Assembly: GCF_011090165.1 (NCBI RefSeq)
Contig: NZ_JAADJT010000011.1
Span: 223,932-287,931 of the forward strand
Length of the DNA stretch: 64,000 nucleotides
From: Duganella aceris
GTDB taxonomy: Bacteria; Pseudomonadota; Gammaproteobacteria; Burkholderiales; Burkholderiaceae_D
Direction: 5' to 3'
The notes under the pieces were generated by a model. It made no database searches and was not told the origin of the DNA. It saw nothing but the letters and a program-made list of their open reading frames with translations. Each line of letters opens with the position of its first letter. Within the stretch, counting starts at the first letter, position 1. This document shows positions 26,884 through 33,350 of the stretch, one piece after another. Position numbers and translations under genes: made by a program.

Positions 26884-27804
26884 GTGAATTTGAACGAGCA
26901 GGATTTACTGGACCGCGTCCAGCGCGAGCTGACCGACAGCTACGACGAAGAACTGGAGATGGAACTGGAGGACCGCGAGATCGATCCACTCACCCAGCAA
27001 GTCATCGTCACCGAGCGCAGCGCCGCCGCCAAGGAAGAGCGCCGGCTGTACTTCCGCGAACTGTTCCGCCTGCAAGCCGAGCTGGTCAAACTCCAGGATT
27101 GGGTGGTCCACACCGGCCACAAAGTCGTGATCCTGTTCGAAGGCCGCGACGCCGCCGGCAAGGGCGGCGTCATCAAGCGCATCGTGCAACGGCTGAATCC
27201 GCGCGTCTGCCGCGTCGCCGCCCTGCCCGCGCCGAACAACCGCGAACGCACGCAATGGTATTTCCAGCGCTACGTCTCGCACCTGCCGGCCGCCGGCGAA
27301 ATCGTGCTGTTCGACCGCAGCTGGTACAACCGCGCCGGCGTCGAACGCGTGATGGGCTTCTGCACCGACGACCAGTACGAAGAATTCTTCCAGACCGTGC
27401 CGGAATTCGAACGCATGCTGGCCCGCTCCGGCATCCAGCTGATCAAATACTGGTTCTCGATCTCCGACGAAGAGCAGAACGCACGCTTCCTGGGCCGCAT
27501 TCATGATCCGCTGAAACAGTGGAAGCTGAGCCCGATGGACCTCGAATCGCGCCGCCGCTGGGAAGAATACACGCGCGCCAAAGAAGTCATGCTGGAGCGC
27601 ACCCACATTCCCGAAGCGCCGTGGTGGGTGGTGCAAGGCGTGGACAAGAAGAAAGCGCGCTTGAACTGCATCCACCATTTGCTGGAACAGATGCCGTATG
27701 TGGAAGTCGAACACCCCGCGATCCAGCTGCCGGAGCGCGAATACCACGACGACTACGTGCGCCGCCCGGTGCCGTCCGAGATCATCGTCCCTGAGGTGTA
27801 CTGA
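26884..27804 (+). CDS. ppk2: Polyphosphate kinase 2 (PPK2)
   Basis: A 306-residue PPK2 family enzyme, which uses polyphosphate to phosphorylate nucleotides, or the reverse. Walker A is GRDAAGKGG (87-95), Walker B DRSWYNRAGVE (144-154), and the lid motif RIHDPLKQWKLSPMDLESR is present. One-domain length and the N-terminal acidic helix (YDEELEMELED) fit the class I (NDP-phosphorylating) group better than class II, but this is not certain. GTG at 26884 has a gaggag site nine bases before. It stands alone, just beyond the ruined receptor, and may share no operon with the VOC genes 50 bases downstream, which have their own ribosome site (taggag). Confidence 0.92.
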   Translation: MNLNEQDLLDRVQRELTDSYDEELEMELEDREIDPLTQQVIVTERSAAAKEERRLYFRELFRLQAELVKLQDWVVHTGHKVVILFEGRDAAGKGGVIKRIVQRLNPRVCRVAALPAPNNRERTQWYFQRYVSHLPAAGEIVLFDRSWYNRAGVERVMGFCTDDQYEEFFQTVPEFERMLARSGIQLIKYWFSISDEEQNARFLGRIHDPLKQWKLSPMDLESRRRWEEYTRAKEVMLERTHIPEAPWWVVQGVDKKKARLNCIHHLLEQMPYVEVEHPAIQLPEREYHDDYVRRPVPSEIIVPEVY

Positions 27805-27854
27805 TCGACAACGCTGTGCTACAGTTGCCTGATCATCTACTTTAGGAGATCGAC

Positions 27855-28505
27855 ATGCAACTGGGCACAGGCCCGGTGACCCGCATCGATCACATCACCG
27901 TCACCGCGCCGACGCTGGAAGCCGGCGCGGCGTTTGTCTATGGCGCGCTAGGCGTCGCACCACAAACCGGCGGAGAACATCCGCGCATGGGTACGCACAA
28001 CCTACTGTTGCGGCTGGGCGATGACCTGTTCCTGGAAGTGATCGCAGCCAATCCCGACGCGCCCACGCCGGACCGTCCGCGCTGGTTCGCGCTGGACCGC
28101 ATGGCGCCCGATGGGCCGGCCAAGCTCAGCACCTGGGTCATCAGCACCGCCGACATCCACGCCGCAGCCGCCGCCAGCACCGAAGACCTGGGCCGGATCG
28201 AGCCGATGTCACGCGGCACGCGCAACTGGCTGATCACGATTCCCGCCGACGGCTCGGTCGGCATCGACGGCGTCGCCCCGGCGCTGATCGAATGGGACGC
28301 GAATCCGCATCCAGCCACCGGAATGACCGATCACGGACTCTCGCTGACCAGGCTGGAGATATTGCATCCAACGCCATCGCGCATTGCCGCCCTGCTCGCC
28401 TCCATCGGCCTGAAGGACGAGCGCATCGAATGCCGACTCGGCGACCAGGCGCAACTGGTGGCACACATCCAAACGCCGCAAGGTTTAAGAAAGATCTCGC
28501 TATGA
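27855..28505 (+). CDS. VOC-family protein with glyoxalase-like domain
   Basis: A 216-residue protein of the vicinal-oxygen-chelate fold, similar to the glyoxalase-like group (PF13468 type). The start IDHITVTAPTLEAGAAFVYGALG and the paired beta elements LLLRLGDDLFLEVIAAN are characteristic; candidate metal ligands are His13 and Glu57 area. The C-terminal half (LTRLEILHPTPSRIAALLASIGL) is a second related module. Substrate unknown. It overlaps the next VOC gene by four bases (ATGA), so the two are co-translated. Confidence 0.78.
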   Translation: MQLGTGPVTRIDHITVTAPTLEAGAAFVYGALGVAPQTGGEHPRMGTHNLLLRLGDDLFLEVIAANPDAPTPDRPRWFALDRMAPDGPAKLSTWVISTADIHAAAAASTEDLGRIEPMSRGTRNWLITIPADGSVGIDGVAPALIEWDANPHPATGMTDHGLSLTRLEILHPTPSRIAALLASIGLKDERIECRLGDQAQLVAHIQTPQGLRKISL

Positions 28506-28864
28506 CTCTCGGACAAATCACGCCCATCCTGCGCAGCTTCGACGAAGCGAAAGCGCGCGAATTCTATATCGACTTCCTCGGCTTCACGATCGACTGGGAG
28601 CACCGCTTCGAACCGAACGCCCCGCTGTACATGGGCGTATCGCGAGGCGACTGCGTACTGCACCTGAGCGAACATCACGGCGACTGCAGTCCCGGCGGCG
28701 CCATTCGCATCGCCTGCGACGACATTGACGCTTACCACGCCGAGCTGACCGCCAAGAACTACAAATACGCCAAGCCCGGCATCGAAAGCCCACCCTGGGG
28801 CGGCCGCGAAATGACGGTAAAAGACGCCGCCGGCAACCGCCTCACCTTCGCGAGCGCCACTTGA
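28502..28864 (+). CDS. Glyoxalase/bleomycin-resistance-like VOC protein
   Basis: A 120-residue single-module VOC protein: ITPILRSFDEAKAREFYIDFLGF at the start, CVLHLSEHHGD in the middle and EMTVKDAAGNRLTFA at the end. The pattern (FYxDFLGF, HLSEHHGD, DPxGNRL-like end) resembles the group of bleomycin-binding-like and uncharacterised glyoxalases. It starts at 28502 inside the previous stop. Its own stop overlaps the TTG of the following broken gene (TTGA), so all three were probably one transcript. Confidence 0.82.
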   Translation: MTLGQITPILRSFDEAKAREFYIDFLGFTIDWEHRFEPNAPLYMGVSRGDCVLHLSEHHGDCSPGGAIRIACDDIDAYHAELTAKNYKYAKPGIESPPWGGREMTVKDAAGNRLTFASAT

Positions 28865-29333
28865 TCGTCGCAAAAATACTGAAATATCTGGCGCTGGGGA
28901 TAGCGGCCATCATCCTCTCCGGCGTTACCGGACTGACCTTCTACATCTGGCCGACCTACCTGGCCGATCACAAGCTGGCGGTGACGCCGCAAATGCTGGA
29001 GCGGCGGAAAAGCTAAAAGCCGAGCGCAAATTCGACGAAGACATCGGCACCTTCTACGTCGGCGCCCGGACCGAAACCGCGCGGGCCGAAGCCCAGGCGA
29101 CTGTGGACAAAGTGATCGCGTCGTTGCGGGCAGAACTGCTAACACGCCCACAACGCTCAACAGTGCTGCGCGAATTCAAAACCGCACTGGCGTCGGTCGA
29201 CAGCGCAGAATCCGAAGACCGCGACCAGTTGCTCATGTACCTGACCAAGATCATGCAAATCGTCGGCATCGAAAACTCCGGCGAGCTACTGAACGTATGG
29301 CGTTATGGATTCCCTTACGGATGGATGCTGTGA
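28861..29333 (+). pseudogene. Frameshifted membrane-anchored DUF4844-like gene
   Basis: From TTG 28861 one frame encodes a membrane helix (YLALGIAAIILSGVTGLTFYI) and stops at 29016 after MLERRKS. A second frame, open from about 28992 to 29333, continues as EKLKAERKFDEDIGTFYVG and ends with a DUF4844-like domain: TVLREFKTALASVDSAESED, then MYLTKIMQIVGIENSGELLNVW. The two halves join naturally if one base is shifted within about 28992-29013, so this is best read as one gene of about 157 residues broken by a single frameshift. A sequencing error or programmed shift cannot be excluded. A related fragment lies at 32009-32074. Confidence 0.72.
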
Positions 29334-29771
29334 AGATCAGTGAATAAGGCACGACAGATTTTGTCTGCCACCGCTAAAGCGGGACGTCGGCTTCCGCAAC
29401 TGAAGTCAGTCAGTCTTACGGAGAGCAGTTACTATTTATCAAAACTCTAAATATTCTACTTTTCCCATTTTCACTAATGAAAAATTCCGAGCTCTCGCTA
29501 ACTTGATAGACATCTGCTACCGTCGACTTAATTTCCTTGCTCTTTTGAACGATAGATACCGACACGCCATCTTTCACGTAGCCTCGTAATTTCTCATATC
29601 AATGCGTGAAAATTTTTTTTCATAAAATTCCATTTTTAACGACCGGTTGAATCCGAATCCGCAACCTGACCGACATCAGCCGGCAATCCGGAATTTCGAT
29701 ATCGGCGAAATTTTGTTCGACCTCAGCCTGGATATCGCTGAATTTTTTGCACAACTGCGACTACACCAGAT
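29334..29771. other. AT-rich stretch without an intact gene
   Basis: About 440 bases between the broken DUF4844-like gene and the secreted protein gene. It is clearly lower in GC than the flanks and contains T/A runs, such as eight T at 29613-29620. The only coding-like signal is the minus-strand remnant at 29416-29595. On the plus strand 29647-29856 is open but runs into the opposing gene and resembles no family I know. Confidence 0.6.
29416..29595 (-). pseudogene. C-terminal remnant of an unknown protein
   Basis: A 59-codon open stretch ending at TAA 29418-29416 reads like real protein: LRGYVKDGVSVSIVQKSKEI, then DVYQVSESSEFFISENGKSR and IFRVLINSNCSP. No ATG is in frame; TGA lies two codons upstream of its first codon. 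A different frame just upstream opens with MEFYEKKFSRIDMRNYE across the A8 run, so a gene broken by a frameshift is likely. A GTG at 29577 could give a 53-residue product instead. No family recognised. Confidence 0.4.
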
Positions 29772-30542
29772 TCAATTCGCCGAATTACCGTCTGCGGCGG
29801 TGTTATTCGGCGTCGCGAGTTCAAATTCCACCAGCGTGTCATCCGGCCAGCTTTGATCATGCAGCGGTGGTGCATAACGCGTACGGTCTTTTTCATCCAA
29901 ACGCTCGACGGGCAACTTTTCACGGCGGGAACCTGAGACCAGCGTTGCGCCCGTTATGGGAGAGGCCGTCGAGTAAAAAACCCGGCTTCTGGAGGTATGA
30001 CAAACCCCGCCTAAGGGAACGAGATAGGCCAGCTTAATAAACGAAGCGTCAAACTTGTCCACGGCCCATCTCACCTCGCATTCCAGGCGCAGATCACCCA
30101 ACCGCCGTGTTCCGACAGGAAGTCCAGCAGTGTGGATATCCGGACGCCAGCGGAACAAGCCCTTCTTAGTGCTGAGTCGGAGGTCGGCATCATCCTTGGC
30201 TGCGGACTCGTCGCGGGGCACCGAGAACGTGGAGTCCGCCGCGATTGGGATCTCGATACTTGCACTATCGCCCACGATGCGAAGTTTGAGATCGGTGGTT
30301 GCGAGGCCAGGCTGCTGTGGGCGTAAAATGAATTTCAAGTCGGCTTGAGGCGCCAGGGAATGGTAGTGGTCGAATGCATCCATACCGTCCAGCATTTTCC
30401 GGTACCGTTTCCAGTCGGGATCTTTGGTACCCGCCACAGTCACTTGCTGAGCAGGTTCGGAAGAGGATTGATCCGCGCCTGCCCCAGCCATGACCGAGCT
30501 CGATACGGACAACAGCAGGATGATCGGGAGAATGATATGCAT
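29772..30542 (-). CDS. Secreted protein of unknown function
   Basis: A 256-residue protein with a clear signal peptide (MHIILPIILLLSVSSSVMAG). The mature part is hydrophilic with alternating beta-like segments (ADLKFILRPQ, LKLRIVGDSASIEIPIAADS, LRLECEVRWAVDKFD), a WKRYRKMLDGMDAFDHYHSL helix near the start and an acidic Asn-rich end. One pair of Cys residues lies in the middle (LECEVRW, GGVCHTS). It is likely periplasmic. I do not recognise the family. The frame is intact, unlike most of its neighbours. An upstream start beyond 30542 is not evident. Confidence 0.62.
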   Translation of the reverse strand: MHIILPIILLLSVSSSVMAGAGADQSSSEPAQQVTVAGTKDPDWKRYRKMLDGMDAFDHYHSLAPQADLKFILRPQQPGLATTDLKLRIVGDSASIEIPIAADSTFSVPRDESAAKDDADLRLSTKKGLFRWRPDIHTAGLPVGTRRLGDLRLECEVRWAVDKFDASFIKLAYLVPLGGVCHTSRSRVFYSTASPITGATLVSGSRREKLPVERLDEKDRTRYAPPLHDQSWPDDTLVEFELATPNNTAADGNSAN

Positions 30543-30618
30543 AAAGGGGCCAAAATTTTCGATGAAGGAATCGATTGAGACAAGGTCCGCGTGCAGCCGA
30601 AAGACCGAGCCCTGAGTG

Positions 30619-30992
30619 CTACAACTTCTTGGTCATGAATATGCGGCTGATGCCTTCTCGCTCGGAAGCTATTTCGCCAAACCTTGCCCAACCATTTTTT
30701 TCATAAAATCCAGGCGCCTGGAAGCTGATTGTGTAGAGCACCGCCGAACTGCAACCTCGCTGGCGCGCCTCCTCTTCGAATGCATGAAGGATTTTTGTTC
30801 CTAATCCGGAGCCGCGAAAAGAACTCGGCAAATGAAACAGATCCAAAAATGCAAGCCCAAGAGAAGTTCTACCGACAGCGCCTCCCAATACCTCGTTGCT
30901 AGTGGAATCTCTCACGATGACGCACAAGGGCCTTTCCCGATAACTCTTTCGAACTCGGGTTCTGCTTTATCACTGATAACAATTACGTTCTG
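30619..30992 (-). pseudogene. GNAT acetyltransferase with broken N-terminus
   Basis: The minus frame up to 30927 encodes most of a GNAT domain: PLCVIVRDSTSNEVLGGAVG, LDLFHLPSSFRGSGLGTKIL (acetyl-CoA loop RGSGLG), AVLYTISFQAPGFYEKNGWA. The only start in that frame is a TTG at 30927, and TAA lies upstream. The missing N-terminus is seen in another frame, 30992-30930, as NVIVISDKAEPEFERVIGKG. Comparison with usual family length suggests about 15 residues lost plus a frameshift at the join. A shortened 102-residue product from TTG is possible but would lack the first strand and helix. Confidence 0.68.
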
Positions 30993-31231
30993 TGCAAAGG
31001 TTTTCTTTCTTCTACGAAAGCTCCGCTGTTTGCTGATTTAGTTTAAAGAATAATCGGCCTAGCGATTGGTCAGCGGTGCGAGTTGCTGAAGGCAGCGGTT
31101 TTGGTCGAAGATGCGGGTCTGCGTCGGGATTCTCTCAATGCAGGCAATGGCGGAACGAGTGCGGCGCAAACCCAGCTCCGTATGGTTGTTGCCGCGCTAT
31201 GCCGCCTATGTAGCCGGCCAAGCTGTCTCGC

Positions 31232-31516
31232 TCACACCTTCCGTAATCGCTTTAGACCATACGAGGCCAAAATGCCAAATGGCCAACAAACAAAGAGTAT
31301 TACCTCCCAGCGCTTCCAATTCTCATACGTTGCATACGAATGCAATTTACCTGTCTTGCCGCAGTACGGCCCATCTATGCAAAGTTTGTATGGCGCATCT
31401 GTGTACATTATCAGCCCGTAGAAAAACACGATAACGCACCAAGTTACGATTCCAAAAAACATTACCTGAAGCCAAAAATGTCTTCCTTTAAAAAATCTTT
31501 CCCGTAGCTTCATCAT
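31232..31516 (-). CDS. Small membrane protein of unknown function
   Basis: A 94-residue protein with two likely transmembrane helices (about 14-37, WLQVMFFGIVTWCVIVFFYG, and 72-88, VILFVCWPFGILASYGL) joined by a loop with a Cys pair (LCIDGPYCGKTG) that could form a disulfide in the periplasm. The end is basic (LKRLRKV). The region is AT-richer than the chromosome. ATG at 31516 or 31513 may start it. No family recognised; the membrane pattern and intact frame argue that it is real. Confidence 0.55.
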   Translation of the reverse strand: MMKLRERFFKGRHFWLQVMFFGIVTWCVIVFFYGLIMYTDAPYKLCIDGPYCGKTGKLHSYATYENWKRWEVILFVCWPFGILASYGLKRLRKV

Positions 31517-31583
31517 ATCATTTCTATAGGGTGACTTCGGTTGCTCGCGATATTTCTACGCCATGCCATTCGAAATTCATATG

Positions 31584-31901
31584 TTAAGGGGTTCCAATAC
31601 ATACTGGATCAGAAACGCGGAGGTCTGATATGGCGTTCTGATCGTTGGCTTTAAATCCGATGCGTAAGAGACATGTCGGAAAAAATCCCTCGGACTTCGT
31701 GCAGTCGAAATTCTCCCGCTTCTCTCCGCTGACGAAACAGCGATAGCCCTGACGCGCCAAACTCTGTTGTGCCGCCCAATACGTTGTGCCGCCGGTTACG
31801 CCGATCGATGCAAGGTGGGCAGGACTCATTTTCACAGGCGTGCTACATCCCGAGCACAGGAGTGCCGCAGTGAATAAGCATCGAAAGATAGTACGCTGCA
31901 T
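31584..31901 (-). CDS. Small lipoprotein of unknown function
   Basis: A 105-residue protein with a lipoprotein signal: RTIFRCLFTAALLCSGC, lipid-bearing Cys at about 18. The mature part is short and contains TYWAAQQSLARQGYRCFVSG and a second Cys cluster (FDCTKSEGFFPTCLLRI, DPVCIG), so disulfides are likely. ATG at 31901 is chosen for its aagga site six bases upstream; the frame itself opens at 31964. A repeated upstream sequence starts 60 bases before it. No family recognised. Confidence 0.65.
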   Translation of the reverse strand: MQRTIFRCLFTAALLCSGCSTPVKMSPAHLASIGVTGGTTYWAAQQSLARQGYRCFVSGEKRENFDCTKSEGFFPTCLLRIGFKANDQNAISDLRVSDPVCIGTP

Positions 31902-31950
31902 TGTTTCCTTAACGAAGAAACTCGACGGTGAGCCGGAATTCGGTCTGGAA

Positions 31951-31996
31951 GGCCATGATAGCATTTCACCAAGATAGAAAAATCACAAATTCCCAC
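31951..31996. repeat. Upstream repeat, copy 1
   Basis: About 37 bases beginning gcatttcaccaagatag at 31961 and ending aaattcccac at 31996 match 32641-32677 at roughly 80 per cent; weaker similarity extends ten bases leftward. It lies about 60 bases upstream of the lipoprotein start and directly before the DUF4844-like fragment. A minus-strand TGCTATCAT in it resembles an extended -10. Confidence 0.6.
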
Positions 31997-32008
31997 AGCT
32001 AAACGCTG

Positions 32009-32074
32009 TTTCAAAACTGCATTGCATCGGTCGAAAGCGCTGAATCAGAACATCGCGGCCAGTTCCTCATGTTT
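32009..32074 (+). pseudogene. Fragment of a DUF4844-like gene
   Basis: Twenty-two codons read CIASVESAESEHRGQFLMF after FQN. This matches the segment ALASVDSAESEDRDQLLMY of the broken gene at 28861-29333, at protein and base level (caaaactgcattgcatcggtcgaaagcgc region). Nothing upstream or downstream continues the match, and a TAA lies just before. It overlaps the end of the opposing gene by eight bases. Confidence 0.65.
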
Positions 32075-32615
32075 CCGCGTTCTCTAAAGATAACCTGCCA
32101 TCGAAGCCTACTGAATACCAGCCAAGTTTTCCTTTAAACACATAACACTCATCTGCATCCATACCGATCAAGCTGCAATGAATGACAAGAGAGAGCTCAC
32201 CTTCGAATTCAATTCGCAGGTCGAACGCGGGCCGCGCGCACGTCACCGTTTCGATTTTTTTCCCACGGATGAATTCCAGACCGCGAACCATCGGGCCATC
32301 GTTCTCGTTCGACATGTGGCTGCCGGAGAGCACTTTTGATTTGGACTCCATTCTCCACGGACAATAGAGCAACAGACTATATGCGCTTTCGTAGCACCTG
32401 ACCAGCTCCGTCAAATGGGCATTCCTAACTGGCTTGGCCCTGGCCGTTTTCTTTCCAATGTCCAGCGATATCACGGATCCCGTACCGGAGCCACCTGTGA
32501 CGCCCCAACATTCCTCACCATCCAAATTCGAAATTTCCTGCAAAAATGATTCATCCAAATGCATTGGCACCAACTCCGGCAAGGAAAATTGTGGTTCGTT
32601 ACAGCAGTCTGTCAT
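32067..32615 (-). CDS. Hypothetical cytoplasmic protein
   Basis: A 182-residue acidic protein without signal peptide or membrane helix. Beta-rich segments are evident: GSGTGSVISLDIGKK near 42, GLEFIRGKKIETVTC near 112 and LRIEFEGELSLVIHC near 133, then YVFKGKLGWYSVGFDGRLSL at the end. The small, acidic, beta-rich form resembles immunity-type proteins of accessory regions, but I know no family match. ATG at 32615 starts 26 bases from copy 2 of the repeat. The stop is eight bases inside the opposing fragment. Confidence 0.58.
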   Translation of the reverse strand: MTDCCNEPQFSLPELVPMHLDESFLQEISNLDGEECWGVTGGSGTGSVISLDIGKKTARAKPVRNAHLTELVRCYESAYSLLLYCPWRMESKSKVLSGSHMSNENDGPMVRGLEFIRGKKIETVTCARPAFDLRIEFEGELSLVIHCSLIGMDADECYVFKGKLGWYSVGFDGRLSLENAET

Positions 32616-32640
32616 TGGCTACGCCGAAATGCCAATAGTG

Positions 32641-32677
32641 GCATTTCTTCAATATGGAAAAAATCACCAATTCCCAC
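32641..32677. repeat. Upstream repeat, copy 2
   Basis: Second copy of the sequence at 31951-31996, starting gcatttcttcaatatgg and ending accaattcccac. It lies 26 bases upstream of the minus-strand start at 32615 and just after the stop of the reductase gene at 32691. Confidence 0.6.
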
Positions 32678-32690
32678 GTCGATCCGCTTG

Positions 32691-33269
32691 CTATCTTGTT
32701 GGCTCGTACCGCAGCGCCACCGCGCCGGAGCCGAACTTAAACTGGCCCACAAACTTCAAGTCGAGATGCTGGGGTAGGCCCGCAAACAAGGTCGGTCCGT
32801 GGCCGGCCACCTTGGGATGGACCACGAATTCGTACTCGTCGATTAATCCAAGCGCCGCCAACGCCAGTGGCAGCTTGACGCCACCAACGAACAGCCCCCT
32901 GCCCGGCTCTTGCCTGAGCTGCTGAATGGTCTCGGCCAGGTCACCGCGTATCAGCTCCGCGTTCCAGTCGACCTGCTCCAGGGTGCTCGACACCACGTAC
33001 TTCTTCGCGAGATCGATCATGCGGCCAAAAGGCTGCATCCATTCCGTCATCCAATCGGGCTTGACGCCGGTGCGCGCGGGCTCTCGCCACGCCGACTCCA
33101 TCATTTCGTAGGTCACGCGGCCAAAGATGAGGGCGTCGGCCTGCGCCAGGCGCTCAGTCCAGTAACGATGCAATTCCTCGTCCGTGGTCATGGGCTCGTG
33201 ATCGCAGCAGCCGTCAATCGTGACGTTGATCGAATATCTTAGCGGGCGCTTGGGGATTTTCCGGGACAT
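32691..33269 (-). CDS. Dihydrofolate-reductase-like (RibD C-terminal) family protein
   Basis: A 192-residue protein of the RibD C-terminal/DHFR-like fold (YyaP/YwjB type). Typical parts are RYSINVTIDGCCDH at the start, ADALIFGRVTYEMMESAW, KKYVVSSTLEQVDWNAELI, and GGVKLPLALAALGLIDEYEF with the VHPKVAGHGPTLF loop. Such proteins bind NADPH; their substrate is generally unknown. The frame and length are normal. It marks the return from the decayed AT-rich stretch to ordinary chromosomal composition. Confidence 0.85.
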   Translation of the reverse strand: MSRKIPKRPLRYSINVTIDGCCDHEPMTTDEELHRYWTERLAQADALIFGRVTYEMMESAWREPARTGVKPDWMTEWMQPFGRMIDLAKKYVVSSTLEQVDWNAELIRGDLAETIQQLRQEPGRGLFVGGVKLPLALAALGLIDEYEFVVHPKVAGHGPTLFAGLPQHLDLKFVGQFKFGSGAVALRYEPTR

Positions 33270-33350
33270 GGCGGGCTCCTATCTTGGAACCCCATTCTAC
33301 GCCGGACCGTAGCTTGCAGGGCCGCCACAGCGGGCGGCCCTGTTTATGGC

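Noticed and set aside
28861..29016. 51-codon frame as an independent small membrane protein
   Set aside because: Its end meets a longer coding frame that continues naturally, so a frameshifted single gene explains both better.
29647..29856. Plus-strand frame with LFDLSLDIAEFFAQLRLHQ
   Set aside because: No ribosome site and no family; its end overlaps the secreted protein gene, so not called.
31083..31434. Two plus-strand frames of 107-112 codons
   Set aside because: They run antisense through the small membrane protein gene and carry no recognisable feature.
31570..32700. Region scanned for a CRISPR array because short repeats recur
   Set aside because: Only two imperfect copies about 680 bases apart; no regular spacing.
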